A stretch of 64,000 nucleotides of DNA from Glebionis coronaria (GCA_025667525.1 CM046882.1:501836792-501900791), one strand, 5' to 3'; positions 1 through 11,949 are shown, counted from the first letter of the stretch. Numbers and translations are program-made. The notes: generated from the letters alone by a model not told the origin.

Positions 1-1
1 G

Positions 2-532
2 ATTTTTAGGTATCTAAAATGTCATCCTACCTTAGGACTCTGGTATCCAAAGGAGTCACCATTTGAGCTGATAGCTTATTCAGATAGTGATTATGCTGGT
101 GACAACAATGATAGGAAGTCTACAACAGGGGGATGCCAATTTTTGGGGAGCAGGCTTATATCTTGGCAATGTAAGAAGCAGACTATCATGGCAACATCCA
201 CAACTGAAGCTGAGTATGTAGCAGCTGCTGCATGCTGTGGTCAAGTTCTTTGGGTGCAAAATCAATTGCTTGATTATGGGTATAACTTTCTGAAAACCAA
301 GATATTCATTGACAACAACAGCACTATTTGCATCATAAAGAACCCTGTTTTTCATAGCAAAACCAAACACATTGAAATTAGACATCACTTTATCAGAGAT
401 TGTTTTGAAAAAGGACTGATTGTCCCTGAGAAAATTGATACAGAACTAAATGTTTCTGGTCTTTTAACAAAAGCTTTTGATGTAGGGAGGTTTCAGTATC
501 TGGTTGCAGGTATTGGAATGGTTACTCCTTAA
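2..532 (+). CDS. Copia pol C-terminus (RNase H), partial
   Basis: The frame is open from base 2 to a TAA at 530-532 and has no in-window start, because the polyprotein begins left of the window. It encodes the RNase H domain that degrades the RNA strand during reverse transcription. Visible hallmarks are the copia RNase H signatures YSDSDYAG near the start, STTGG and SWQCKKQ, then STTEAEYVA with its acidic residue, FIDNNSTI, HSKTKHIEIRHHFIRD, and a tail ending LLTKAFDVGRFQYL. Family knowledge: these motifs are typical of plant copia polyproteins. This segment is undamaged, unlike the post-pol frame that follows. Confidence 0.9.
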   Translation: MFRYLKCHPTLGLWYPKESPFELIAYSDSDYAGDNNDRKSTTGGCQFLGSRLISWQCKKQTIMATSTTEAEYVAAAACCGQVLWVQNQLLDYGYNFLKTKIFIDNNSTICIIKNPVFHSKTKHIEIRHHFIRDCFEKGLIVPEKIDTELNVSGLLTKAFDVGRFQYLVAGIGMVTP

Positions 533-1638
533 AAATCTGATGTCTATTTTGTCATGTATAATCAGGGTTACTTCACTGCTGTTGTTGTATAATTGTTAGT
601 CAATTTTACCATTTCTTTCATTCCACTGCTTTTTAACACTGATTCCCCTGCTTGGGGTTCATTCCCCTGCCAAGAGGATGTTTCTCTTAAGCTGGGTGTG
701 TTCTTTTTACAAAAGTGGTTTTATGTGGTTTTAGACTAACAATGCAGAGGTTCATATGGTGCATACTATTCTCGTTGGTGGATCAGGTATATACTCTATG
801 TTTCAGGGGAGGTTAGGTCACACCTTTAGGACTCAGGGTATCCTTAGGATGCTCATATATGATCTTAGATCATATCCACTGGTGAGTGAGGGTTCATGTT
901 AATAATGACTTGCTGCAAAGCTTGTCAGAACTCTGAAACCTTGAGGCACTATAGTGTGTACTTACATTTCTTTATTAAAACAGCTTGTTGTTCAAATACA
1001 GACCTGTGGCACACACTGCCAAGACTGACTGACCATAAGTAAGGGACAAGGTTGGGATGGTGACTGGGGTATGCATGATTTCTTGGGATTACCTGGTGTA
1101 GGGGGACTTATGTATTAACTTTTTGTGTTGGGACCATTGCTGAATAGAGGACTCTTGAGTTTCTATGTATCTATCTTGTGTATACAAGTGTGTGCATTAG
1201 AGCAGAGCTAGTTAGCATGAGTCCTTCCATGACTAGTTTAATACCCCTAGGAAAGTTTTCCCTGCTTTTATCTTTCATTCCCCTGCTTTCACAACATTCC
1301 CCTGTTTGACCGTTGACCGACAATACCGTTACCCTGTTCATAGCCGTTGGGCCTGCTTGCTTAAATTTTGGTTAGGGAATATTTTATTATCTTTAAAAGA
1401 TATTTAAGGCGCTTTCTTCGCTGATTGGTAATCTTTTCCTTCTATTTCAAATATATTAATTTTTTATCAAGATTTATCCTTGATATTTTTGCAATTTGAA
1501 AATTTTGGTCCAATCACAGCCCTTCAATTTGTCTATATAAACTTAATTCCCTTTACCAGCAGGTCCATACATCTCTCTCGACCTAATCCCACTTCCATCT
1601 CATCTCTATAAACCTCCAAACTATTTTCAAAATTCATC
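533..1638 (+). other. Non-coding spacer of element A between pol and the post-pol frame
   Basis: I see no convincing gene in these 1.1 kb. The stretch contains several copies of ATTCCCCTGCT or close variants (about 620, 642, 660, 1277 and 1295, with a shorter CCCTGC form at 1257), all on the sense strand. The same motif recurs inside the post-pol frame and the LTR. The end of the spacer (from about 1560) looks like a leader before the start codon at 1639. Confidence 0.6.
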
Positions 1639-4588
1639 ATGACCCTTAAAATTGCTCCTAATCATAACCAAATTGCTTTGCTTCATGATGAACCAGCCGA
1701 GTTTGCTGATGCTGTGGCCTTTCTAAAGTCCTCGTACTTCAGAGTGGCCCTTCTCATCAATCCTCGCATTTATACCTCACACATTTAACAGTTCTGGTCT
1801 AAAGCCATGACCAAAACAGTGAATGGAGAGGTCATAATACAAAGCACAGTTGATGGTCATTCCAAGGTCATAACACTTGCCTCCATCAGGGAGAATCTTC
1901 TCCTTGATGATGAGGATGGAATAACCAACTTTTCTGAGGCTGAAATTTTTGAAGGTCTTGTTAAATTGGGGTACAAACTTTCTGAAAATCAAAAATGTAA
2001 GTTTGTAAAAGGCCAGTTTTCCCCTCATTGGAAATATTTGATTCATACTATTATGCAATGTTTGTCACCAAAAACCACTGCTTTTAATGAGGTTGGTAGT
2101 GAGATAGCTTCTGCCCTAATCTGCTTTGCAACAGGGAGGAAGTATTGTTTTTCTCAAATGATTTTTAAAGGCATGGTTAAAAATGTTTCAAGCACCTCGA
2201 AGTTTTGTATGTATCCAAGGTTTATAGAAATTTTGCTGAATATGAGTGATCATGGTTCTATTACACACAGAAACTATTTTTCAGCAACCCAACACACCAC
2301 CAAACTCTTCACCACATTACTTGCACCATCACCTTTATTTTCTGGCAGAAACATACCATTCACTTCAATTATGATGGACCAAATCAGACGGGAAGAAGCC
2401 AAAAATCAAACAACCATAAATCAACTTGCTGACTCCCCTGCCAAGAACCTACCACCTGCTGATCCACAACAAGAAAGACGTTCAAAATCCAGGTTTGCCA
2501 GGTCTCCCTTGCCTGGTGAATCTTCACAAGCAGCAGAAAGGAGAGTCTCCAAGAGTTTGGAGCAACCTGGGGGTTTGGCTGCCACTACTGTCTCATCCTC
2601 AAGGGGTGAGCAGGATAGTGACACCATCGATAAGTCCTCTCCCCCACTCCATGATATCCAACAAGGGGAGAAATTCCCTTCTAGGATTGAGAGCAGTATG
2701 AAACCTTTGACAAATCTGGAATTGACGAAAATGTGCATGAGTCTGAAAAGGCAGAATGCACAACTAGTACAAGATGTCAAAAAGCAAGGTCTGGTTATCT
2801 CTCAACTGGAAACCAGACTTGCTACTCTTGAGGGGAGGAGAAAGCCCAGGCTGATTCTTTCCACAGATGAGGATGCTTCCAAAGGGGAGGAAATTCCACA
2901 CACAGAAGGATCTACTGAGTATTATTCATATCCTGGTGGGGAGCATGGAAAGATAACAAGTGCTAAGAAAGGGATGGAGAGAGAAAGTGCTGATAAGGGA
3001 AGTGACAAGGGGAGTGCAACCAAAGATATTGCTCAAACATTGCTCACCATGGGCAATCAAGAAGAAGCCCCTGCTTCAAAAGTTTCCCCTGCCATTGCTG
3101 ATCCCACTGCTGTAAGTTTATCCCCTGCTAAGAACATTACTCAAACATTTGTTAGGAAGAACAGAAAGCAACCAGCTCAGAAGGGGATAACAATCAAAGA
3201 ACCTGCATCTAAAGCAAAACCAGCACCAGCAGTGAATCCAAAAGACAAATGAAAAGGAATCATGGTGCAACAACCCAAGAGAAAATACAAGCATCTGACT
3301 CCTGAACAGCAGAAGGCCCAAGAAGCACATGATGCACAAGTAGCTCTCAGGCTACAACAAGAGGAAATGGATATGCAGGATCAAAAAATGGAGAAGATGA
3401 GGCCCAAAGATATGCTAAAGCAGGTTGAGATTATGCATAGAGAACTAGATGACAGGGTACCTCATGTTGGAGAATTTCTTGATCAATGGGAGAAGGAGTT
3501 GAAAAATGCTCCTTTGGAAGACAGATATGAGTTGACTTGCCTTGTTTACAAATATCAAACTGAATATCTGGAAAGAAGGGCAATGCAAATTCAGAGTGAG
3601 AAGTATCGAACTTCAGAGAAAGGGCAACTTGATCACTACAAAGTTCTGCTTAAGAGGCATAGAAAATGGAAGGATGGTGACTTCAGAGATATGAGCTTTG
3701 AAGCCATAAAGAGAGCAGTCAGACCAGTTCTAAAGTTGTATGATGTGGAGGATTGGATGACTATCAACACTCCTGAGGAAGCTGAGTATCTTAGGAGACA
3801 AAGTGAAGTGCTACAGAAAGCTAGAGAAACAAAGAAAAGAAAAGCTGGAGAGACTACACAAGCAGGTGCATCATCCCAAGCAGGGGCATCGCACCAAGCA
3901 GGTGAAAGTTTTCCAGAAGTACTTGAGAAGTCTGTACTTAATGTACAAAGAGCAGCAAAGAGACTCAAGAGAATGGAGCAAGTGGGCATAATTACTAAAG
4001 AGTCTCAAGGGCCATCAAATGATGAAATTGATAAACAGCTGATTTTGCAGGAAAATGATGAAATCTCACCTAGTGAACTTGGAAAGAAGTTTGCTATTAT
4101 AGAGTATGCTGTTTATGAACATAAAGGGAGGACTTGGTGGAAGCTTACAAGGGCTGACAATACATCACAGACATTTCTAAGCCTAGATGTCATGTTTCAA
4201 ATTTTGGATAGTGAAGACTTAGAAGATCTGTGGAAAAATATTGAAGAAAACGTTTGCTGCAAAACCTCCTACCATGGATGGTGTGGAGAAGGATTGGGTA
4301 ATCTGGGAGTGCATGCATAGAATGTATGAACATGAATTATTTGATCCTCTATTTGATGCAGTGAATAAAGGAGATTTGATGTATTGGAAGCTATTTAAAA
4401 ATTCTGGGGTCTATGAGGTAGTAATGGAAGGTGTGAGTGTGTACTTGCTCAATCATAGGTATTATCCCTTCTCTCAAGACACCTTGAAGAAACTGGCACA
4501 GGCTAACCTAATTGTAGATGCTAAGAAGCCTGTTGCTTATGATCTGGTAAGAATGGTTCATAGTCAGATTTGGCCAGAGAGTTTGTAA
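1639..4588 (+). pseudogene. Post-pol accessory ORF of a copia element, disabled
   Basis: ATG at 1639 opens a frame that reads on after a TAA at 1786-1788 into a long open segment to 3252 (TGA 3250-3252). It continues in the same frame from 3253 to about 4235, then a one-base shift moves it to the frame ending at 4588. The N-terminal part (QFWSKAMTKTVNGEV, then SPHWKYLIHTIMQCLSPKTT) matches a globular domain that I know from many predicted Asteraceae proteins lying after copia pol. The middle is Ser/Pro/Lys rich with a short coiled coil (about 2690-2850). The last third is highly charged and Lys/Glu rich (from 3262). Function unknown; its position is that of an envelope-like or accessory frame. 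Two nonsense changes and one shift indicate it is dead. Confidence 0.75.
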
Positions 4589-4640
4589 GCATCCTCATCA
4601 ACTAGCATTTATTCAGAAACTTGTCTTTAGGGGAAAGCAC

Positions 4641-4656
4641 AAGTTTAGGGGAGGAT
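4641..4656 (+). other. Polypurine tract of element A
   Basis: The sequence AGTTTAGGGGAGGAT directly precedes the LTR start TGTTGGGAAT. A purine run in this position primes plus-strand synthesis in LTR retrotransposons. Confidence 0.7.
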
Positions 4657-5182
4657 TGTTGGGAATAAATCTATGCTTAGTTTGCTTCCCCTGCTAGTTG
4701 ATTATTCGTACCCCTGCTAGAGTAAGTTCCCCCTGCTAACTAACAAAGGCAGGGGGATTGGTCCCCCTGCTGGAAGTCAAAGGCCCTTCTGTCAAAGACA
4801 AACATGGAATAGATTTTTACGCGTTTCAGTTATTATTCCTTAATACTTTCCATAGTTTGTTAGTAGTGATCTTGTACGTGGGTCCTTGTATCTATAAAAG
4901 GACTCACTAGGTTAGCATGCAAAGTGTCTTTCTCATTTCATTTTTCATTATTATTACTTTAAGGTTTTGTAAACCCTAATACCACTTTGAGTATTCGTAT
5001 ATCTTTGATATATTAAAGTTCAACGTTTGAATCTCATTTGTTCTTGTGCTAAACATTACATTCCACATCTTGTTTAGTTACTTTGCTTTGCAAAGTTTCT
5101 CTAGTGTTAGATTGAATTCTTTCTCTCTATCACAACCCTTAAACAAGCTATTAAGGTTTAAGATCTGACTTTGGGATCAACA
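4657..5182 (+). repeat. 3' LTR of element A (526 bp)
   Basis: The LTR starts TGTTGGGAAT and ends GGGATCAACA, giving TGTTG/CAACA inverted ends. Its ends match those of the LTR of element D (30060-30552), so the two are related families. At 4685-4770 it carries four sense copies of CCCCTGCT and one inverted copy. A TATAAAAG box lies at 4893-4900. Confidence 0.85.
4893..4900 (+). promoter_or_regulatory. TATA box in the LTR of element A
   Basis: TATAAAAG lies about 240 bp into the LTR, where copia promoters usually sit. This copy is the 3' LTR, so it would read outward into element C. Confidence 0.55.
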
Positions 5183-7881
5183 ACAATGTCCATGGAAAGA
5201 GTATCAAAGTATAGATAACGCATAAAGTAAAGAAAGGCTAGAAAGCTTCCAGTCCATATGCACGTACGCTTAAAGTCTACGAGCATCCCTGAGTACTTGC
5301 CGTTTTGGGAACATGAAAAGGAAAACGGCTGAGCAATACGCTCAGTGCACGGATGTACAAATAAAGCATGACTAATATAAGCATATAAGCATATAACAGC
5401 GAAAGAAACTAAGTCCTGGATAACCCGGTTAAGTCTTAGTAAAACTGGTTTTATAGTTTGAAAAGCCTTATGTTTATCTTGTAAAAACTGTTTAACATAT
5501 TTTACCATTAGCCAATATAGGTCATGAAAATCCACGTGCATGAATACTTGGAGGGGTGACCTCGTCATGCAAATTAGAGGGGCTGCCTCTAATTTAATAT
5601 ACTGTTTTTTGGGTAGGAGGGATCAGCTCCTTGTGAAGGATGCAAGGCACACACCACATTCACGCTGAGTAATCTGCTGAAAACATGTAACTAGGATGCA
5701 CCCATATGCCCCACATGACAAATATAATAATATGGCCAAAAGCTGAAGGGACGCCACGAGCAATCACTCTGCCGTGGGGAAGTCATAACACCAGTGCCTC
5801 TAGTGTTATGGTTATGGTACCTCTATAACTAGGTGAAATTGGTCATGCATGTATATGGCTTTAGGTATTCTAATTAAACATAAGCAATCAAACATATAAA
5901 CTTATACTATGGGAAAATAGTTTGCTGCATACGGGGAATCTAAATAAGGAAATAATGTCCATACTGAAAGGACGGGAATCCGTACCTTATGTCCAGTGAA
6001 CGAAGAAGACGAACGGAAGAGAGTCCTACTTCGGTATCACTAATACTACATAAATACATACGTGTATAAGTATCTGATTACTGAATACGTAACTGGTTTT
6101 ATATCATGTCTTAGCTTGTTTTATATGTTCATGTCATGTTTTACTGTTTTAAGCTTTATACTGTGTTTATCTTATATTCTGTCTATTCTGATTAAGTATT
6201 ATTTGTATTTCATGTATTATTATACTTGTTGTGTAATAATAAGTAACTTTCTAAAAATAGTAGGTTTCCTAAAATAGAAAGTTTCTAAAAATAGAAAGTT
6301 ACCAAAAATAGAAAGTTTCCAAAAATAGAAAGTTTCCAAAAATAGGAAGTTTCCAAAAATAGAAAGTTTCCAAAAATAGAATTACTGCTTAAAATAGATA
6401 AGTTTCTAAAAATAGAAAGTTTCCATAAATAGATTAGCTGCCTTAATTAAATAAGTTTCTAAAAATAGAAAGTTTCCATAAATAGATATAAGCTGGTTAA
6501 ATAAGCATTATATAAGCTTAAGTGTTTTCTGATTATTATTCTAAGTCATGTGATTATAAAGTATAGTTTATTAATTATTACATGTAATTTAAATAAACTA
6601 TAGGTTAAAAGTATTTAATTAAATATAACATGATTTTAATTAAATAAAGGTAAAATACTTAGGTTAAAACATGTATTATTAACTATTAATAATATAACCT
6701 AAGTCATGTTAATTAATTAATTATAGTCATGGTTTTAAATAATTAATTAATTATAAAGTCTAATTAAATATAAATACTTAGGTTAAAATTCATGAACTAA
6801 TAATTAAATTTATAACCTAAGTCATGTACATTAAATTAATCATGTCATGTTTTTATTAATTTAATTTAAGTCTAAAACATAACTAGTAAAATCATAAGCC
6901 TTGAAAAATGATTCATGAATCGGACCCGTGACTAGAAACCATAAACCGGACCCGTAACCAATACCATACCCCGACCAAGGTCGGGTTTCCCCTTGGTTTT
7001 GCTGCTGCCGTGGGACCACCACCACCATACCGAGACCATATGGTCTCGCTGGTGTTACATAAGCTAAGCCGAGACCCCTTAAGGGCTCAGTTAGGCGCCG
7101 GCTAGAAACAAAACACCCCTAAAACCCTTGTTTGATTTACCCCATGATCATTAACATGTTTAAATAATTGTTTTTAATTAGTTAATTAAAAACATCATGA
7201 TTTTATGTGATTAGTTAAATCAAAACATAAAAGAAAAGGGTTAAAAAGTTATACCGAATACGTGGATCAAATAAGGATGAACACACACGAATCCTTGCAC
7301 AATTTCCAAGATCAAAATCAACCCGAAACACCCTTGTGGTGTCCTTGAATCCGGCGGCCAAAGAGAGAAGAAGAAAAGGGATTTTTAGGGTTTTAATTAT
7401 TTTCTTGTTTTGTGATAAATGACACAAATTTTTACCTTAACCCCCTAGTTAGTTAATTTTGCATGGGCTAAGCCCATGTTCTTGTGTATGCCGCGGGTAG
7501 GGGGCCCACATGGGGTAACCCGTACTTTTCTTGTGTCTAAATATTTTAGTGTGTTCTCGTGTTCGTGTTTTACGTGTTCTAATTAATTATTGATCGTGAC
7601 TTAATATATTTATTCGTGTTCGTGATAAATATATATACGTAATTAATATTAGCTCGTGATTAAATTACGTTCATGATTTCATGATCGCATGTTCGTGATT
7701 ATAATTATTATTGGAATAATTATCGTGTGTTCATACGTAATAAATACTTATCGTGTTCTAACACGTACGTAATACTTGAAATTCTTATACGTGGAACGTA
7801 ACGTGCTATAAAAGGAAATTTCTAATCATGTACGTACGATCTTAAGGGCACTATTCATGGTAAAAGCATGCGGCTTTTACA
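5183..7881 (-). repeat. 3' LTR of element C, truncated
   Basis: It is near-identical in order and sequence to 13397-16144 but lacks the last 181 bp of the LTR, because element A interrupts it at 5182/5183. It begins (minus strand) TGTAAAAGCCGCATGC. Open frames inside it, including one of 71 codons at 6062-6277, are repeated at the same place in the partner LTR and show no family resemblance; I treat them as chance. Confidence 0.85.
6240..6490 (-). repeat. 17-bp tandem array in the LTR of C (left copy)
   Basis: About eight consecutive and four interrupted copies of a 17-bp unit written on the plus strand as AAAAATAGAAAGTTTCC. The partner array lies at 14455-14745 and differs by about one unit. 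The homologous spot in the LTR of element E (about 32650-32740) has only a few degenerate units. Confidence 0.85.
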
Positions 7882-7898
7882 ACTCTTCCCCCCTAAAA
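7882..7898 (-). other. Polypurine tract of element C
   Basis: On the minus strand a run close to TTAGGGGGGAAGAGT immediately precedes the 3' LTR start TGTAAAAGCC. Element E has the same arrangement at 31415-31429. Confidence 0.7.
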
Positions 7899-7958
7899 AG
7901 AATAATTCGTCCCCGAATTATAGATAAAGTAAACTGGAAAAGAAGAACATACCCGAAT

Positions 7959-8930
7959 TCAAAATATGAAATGAGGGTAAGAAGCCCGGATAGACTCCTC
8001 TGTTTCCCAAGTGGCTTCCCGCTCGGTATGATCCCTCCAAAGGATTTTGACGAATGGAATCGTCTTCCTTCTCATGACTCGTTATTGTCTGTCAAGAACT
8101 CGTTCGGGTTCTTCTATGAAAGTGAGATCTTCACGTATCTGTTCCAGTGGATACTGAACCATGTGAAGGGGATGATACTGGTACCCTCTGAGTAAGGACA
8201 CATGAAACACATTGTGTACATGCGAAAGCTGCGGAGGTAACGCTAAACGGTAAGATACTTCACTGACTCGTTCAATGATATCAAACGGTCCGATGAATCG
8301 AGGACTGAGCTTCCCTTTAACCCCGAATCGTCTAACACCACGTGCCGGAGAAACCTTAAGAAAGACGTGATATCCTACGTTAAAATGTATGTCCCTACGA
8401 TGCTTGTCGGCGTAACTCTTCTTACGTGACCGTGCTTCTTGAAGTTTCTGATTGTTTAATGCGACCCTCTCATTAGGCATTTCTATAATCTCTGGTCCTT
8501 CAAGTGTTCGCTCACCAACCTGATCCCAGCAGATTGGGGCGCGACACTTTCTGCCATACAACATCTCGAAAGGAGTACACTTGATACTTGCGTGCCAACT
8601 GTTGTTGTATGCAAACGCCACCAAACAGATATAATTGTCCTAATCACCCGTCCATTCCAACGTACATGACCTCAACATGTCTTCCAATGTCTGAATCGTT
8701 CGCTCTGACTGCCCGTCTGTTTGAGGATGAAAGGTCGTGCTAAGCTTAAGTTGTATACCCCAAGCTTTCTGTAGACTCTTCCAAAATCACGAAGTGAAAC
8801 GAGGATCTTTGTCTGAGACGATGCTGGATGGAGCACCGTGGAGTCTCATGATCTCTCTTCTATACGTATCGGCGAGTTTACTGACCGAATCTTCCTTGCG
8901 GATCGGTAAGAAATGAGCTGATTTGGTAAG
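7959..8930 (-). pseudogene. Integrase C-half and chromodomain-like tail of C
   Basis: The frame (main open part 8082-8624) carries the C-terminal part of a gypsy integrase: the region of the catalytic Glu (DGQSERT, near 8700), the stretch NNSWHASIKCTPFEMLYGRK, the GPY/F-type motif GPFDIIERV and, before the stop at 7959-7961, a short segment VKILWRDH...EATWE resembling a chromodomain. Family knowledge: this end of the protein directs integration to certain chromatin. Stops interrupt it after LDRQ, near 8640 and near 8790; the first is followed by an uninterrupted tail. Element E at 30553-31358 carries the same region in better shape. Confidence 0.8.
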
Positions 8931-9906
8931 TCAATCTACGATAACCCAAACTGCATCGTGCTTCCTCTTGGTTGGCGGAAGACCAGTAACAAAATCCATG
9001 GTGATTTTGTCCCACTTCCACTCCGGAATATCTAACGGCTGAAGGAGACCGCCAGATCGCTGATGCTCGATCTTAACCTGCTGGCAGGTAAGACATTTGG
9101 AGACGTAAGTGGCAACATCCTGTTTCATACCACTCCACCAAAAGTACTGCTTGATGTCATGGTACATCTTAGTCGAACCAGGATGTATAGAGAATGGGGA
9201 GCTATGAGCTTCAGCTAACAATGCTTCCTGGAGTTCTTGATCATCAGGAACACAAAGTCTCGTGCCCTGCCATACGATACCATCTACATCTACTCTGAAT
9301 TCCGTCTGCTTCTTCAACTTCTGAACTATCGCCCAGATTTATCCATCATCTTTCTGAGCTTCCCTGATCTTAGAGAGTAACTCGGGTTCTACTCTTAGAT
9401 TAGCCCAGTAACCATGCTGTCCACGTACCATGATCTCTATGTCTAGTCGCTCCAAGTCTCTTATGATTTCCTCCTCAATCTTAATGCCGTTGATCATTCC
9501 GGACTTCCTGCTAAGTGCATCTGCTACTACATTCGCCTTTCTGGGATGATACTGCAGATTAATGTCATAATCCTTCAACAACTCTAACCATCTCCTATGC
9601 CTCATGTTCAGTTACGCTGAGTGAAGATATACTTCAAGCTCTTGTGGTCCGTGAAATGTCACATGATTCTCCATATAAGTAGTGCCTCCATATCTTTAAT
9701 GCAAACACGACTGCAACAAGTTCCAAGTCATGCGTAGGGTAATTTTCTTCATAAGGCTTAAGCTGCCATGAAGCGTACGCGATCACTTTCCCATGTTGCA
9801 TGAGAACACAGCCAAGTCCCTTCCCCGATGCATCATTGTAGATTTGAAATCCACCCGTACCAGATGGAAGAGTAAGAATAGGTGCAGATACTAGCTTCTG
9901 CTTCAG
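8931..9906 (-). pseudogene. RNase H and integrase N-half of C
   Basis: Two open pieces (9339-9605 and 8931-9317) with damaged joins. The upstream piece holds the end of RNase H (RRWLELLKDYDINLQYHP, then the ADALSR signature). The downstream piece holds the integrase zinc-binding region (H...H and CLTCQQVK, 9055-9200) and the first catalytic Asp in TMDFVTGLP (about 9000). The region 9606-9906 still resembles RNase H but is broken, with a likely frameshift next to the methionine at 9605. A TAA splits the two pieces at about 9340, and a TGA ends the integrase piece at 8930. Confidence 0.78.
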
Positions 9907-10587
9907 GTCTTCAAAGCTCTTCTCTCATTCTTCAGTCCAGACGAATTTCTCCCCTTTCCGCATCAGTTTGGTCAATGGTAGTGCTAGGCGGGAAAAGTTC
10001 TCCACGAACCTACGGTAATAACCAGCTAAGCCTAAGAAACTGCGGACTTCAGTCGCTGATGTCGGCCTTGGCCACTTAGTAATAGCCTCAACCTTCGCTG
10101 GATCCATAGTGATTCCTTCTGCTGATACAATGTGACCTAAGAATGCCACCTTGTCTAACCAGAACTCACACTTGGAGAATTTAGCATACAACTGCTTCTG
10201 GCGAAGAATCTGTAGTACTGTACGAAGACGGTCTTCGTGTTCCTCCTTGGACTTTGAGAAAATCAGGATGTCATCGATGAAGACAATGACGAACTTTTCC
10301 AGAAATTCATGGAAGATTATGTTCATCAAATCCATGAACACTGCTGGAGCATTGGTCAGGCCGAATGGCATGACTACAAATTCGTAGTGGCCATAGCGTG
10401 TACGGAAAGCAGTCTTGGAGATGTCCTGCTCCTTAACCCGTAGCTGATGATAGCCTGACCTAAGATCAATCTTGGAGAACTGTTTGGCCCCTTGGAGTTG
10501 GTCAAACAGATCGTCTATACGTGGCAGTGGATACTTATTCCTGATAGTAATCTTGTTGAGCTCGTGATAGTCTATGCAAAGACGCAT
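9907..10587 (-). pseudogene. Reverse transcriptase palm of element C
   Basis: The open part 9925-10587 encodes the RT core: [38 protein letters not shown], then the catalytic box FIDDILIFS (near 10270) and the thumb/connection start [11 protein letters not shown]. The two Asp residues of the box are intact, as is the upstream KIDL Asp. A TGA closes it at 9925-9927, inside the region linking RT to RNase H. It joins the upstream protease-RT piece through a one-base loss in an A-run near 10595, so no full-length product is possible. Confidence 0.85.
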
Positions 10588-11582
10588 ACTGCCGTCCTTT
10601 TCTTAACAAATAAGACCGGTGCGCCCCATGGAGATGTGCTCGGTCGAATGAAACCTCGTTCTAGAAGTTCTTGCAGTTGATCCTTCAGCTCCTTTAACTC
10701 TATGGGAGCCATGCGATAAGGAGCCTTGGAAATCGGCTCAGCTCCTGGGATGAGCTCGATATTGAATTCCACTTCTCGTGCAGGTGGTATGCCCGAAAGT
10801 TCTTCTGGGAATAGATCTTGGAATTCTGACACTATCTGCTGATCCTGAATTGATGGGGATTCAGCATCCATGTCATGAACCGTAGCTAGATAACCCTCGC
10901 AGCCATGTGACAGTAGTGCACGTGCTTGCAGGGTAGATATGATTTGTATAGACCTTCCGGGTACGAACCCATTGTGAATGTACTCTGTTGCATTAACATC
11001 ACCGAAGATGACTCGATATGAATGGAAGTCTATGGTAGCATGATGCTTGGGTAGCCAATCCATGCCCAAAATCATGTCAAAGTCATTCATGTCCAGCGGA
11101 AGTGCGTCAACAGGACAAACCTTATCATTAAACTCTAGGGGAAGACTCTTGTATACATGGGTGATTAATACAGAGTCCCTAAAAGGCGTGGAAATACTGA
11201 GTCTATTCTCTAGTGGCATGGGGAGTATCCTATCATTCTTGGCATAAGCAGTAGAAATGATCGAGTGAGTAGCACCCGTATCAAACAGAACACATGCAGC
11301 TTGACCATACATATACAAGATTCCAGTGATGGTACCTGTAGACTTGTTGGCCTGATCTCGAGATGTCATGTAGATGCGTCCAGTGGTAGGAGGCGGCTTG
11401 GTATCAGCATGTTCTGATGTGCCCTCCATCTCGCCCTTACGGCAGTCCTTCATGCGATGGCCAGGAAGACCACACTTGAAGCATGCGTCATTGTCGCGAC
11501 GACATGGCCCTGGGTGCCTACGGTGGCAATTAGAGCAGAGAGGATGAGTATATCCTCCAGCAGGTGCTCTGGCTGGCTGAGA
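10588..11582 (-). pseudogene. Zinc knuckle, protease and RT start of C
   Basis: An open segment with a CCHC knuckle CFKCGLPGHRMKDC (about 11449-11490), the retropepsin active site VLFDTGATHS (about 11260-11290) with a flap/second-half region ILGMDWL, and the RT start YRMAPIELKELK...FIRPSTSPWGAP. In the family the knuckle packages RNA and the protease matures the polyprotein. The frame runs out at 10572 because of a one-base deletion. Its 5' end abuts a disordered stretch (11583-11640) that may be a third intron remnant or a frameshift. Confidence 0.82.
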
Positions 11583-11722
11583 ACTTGATAAAACATTATA
11601 CATGAGACATGACAATAGGGTACAAAGGACAATGCGGATAATCGTAAGATTGAATACCAGTGATAGCTGGACGGCTAGGCTATGAACCTCTCTGGTTCTG
11701 GTTCCTACCGTTTCCATGGTTC

Positions 11723-11799
11723 CTGGTAGAAGATTTGCTAAAGTGTCAGAATTATGAGTTATAACATGAAATCATAAGAAAATGCGTAAGTATGAGGAC
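11723..11799 (-). other. Putative intron 2 in the gag of element C
   Basis: On the minus strand a 77-nt AT-rich stretch starts GTCCTC and ends CTACCAG. It contains frame-breaking stops. Omitting it keeps the basic, Asn/Arg-rich gag reading frame in phase. The donor is weak, so this is less certain than the upstream candidate at 11950-12034. Confidence 0.4.
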
Positions 11800-11949
11800 C
11801 TACTGCCGTTGGAGTGTCCAGCGTTGTTACGGTAATTAGCATTACCGCCACGCCTATCCGTAGCAGAACGGTCGTTAGTCTACCCGTTTCTCTTGGGCTG
11901 ATTAGGCTGCTGCTGAGTAGCCGGCTGAGACCGGTCCCCAGTCTTCTGC

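Larger units (their letters stand above)
1..5182 (+). mobile_element. Element A: Ty1-copia retrotransposon, 3' half
   Basis: Seen: the end of a copia pol (RNase H), a 1.1-kb spacer, a long post-pol reading frame, a purine tract and one LTR ending exactly at 5182. The 5' half and 5' LTR lie left of the window. Sequence right of 5182 is the interior of the LTR of element C, which lacks the 181 bp present in its partner LTR, so A is inserted into that LTR. The expected 5-bp target duplication would be ACAAT at 5183-5187, but the left copy is not visible. Assignment to copia rests on RNase H similarity; clade not assigned. Confidence 0.85.

Noticed and set aside
2421..2780. 119-codon antisense frame in A
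   Set aside because: Antisense shadow of the post-pol ORF without family resemblance.
4657..5190. A/C junction as a recombination breakpoint between element ends
   Set aside because: A ends at its exact LTR terminus and C resumes mid-LTR, so simple nested insertion explains it better.
6062..6277. 71-codon open frame, repeated at 14276-14491
   Set aside because: It lies inside both LTRs of C and is hydrophobic by base composition (T-rich); its conservation follows from LTR duplication.
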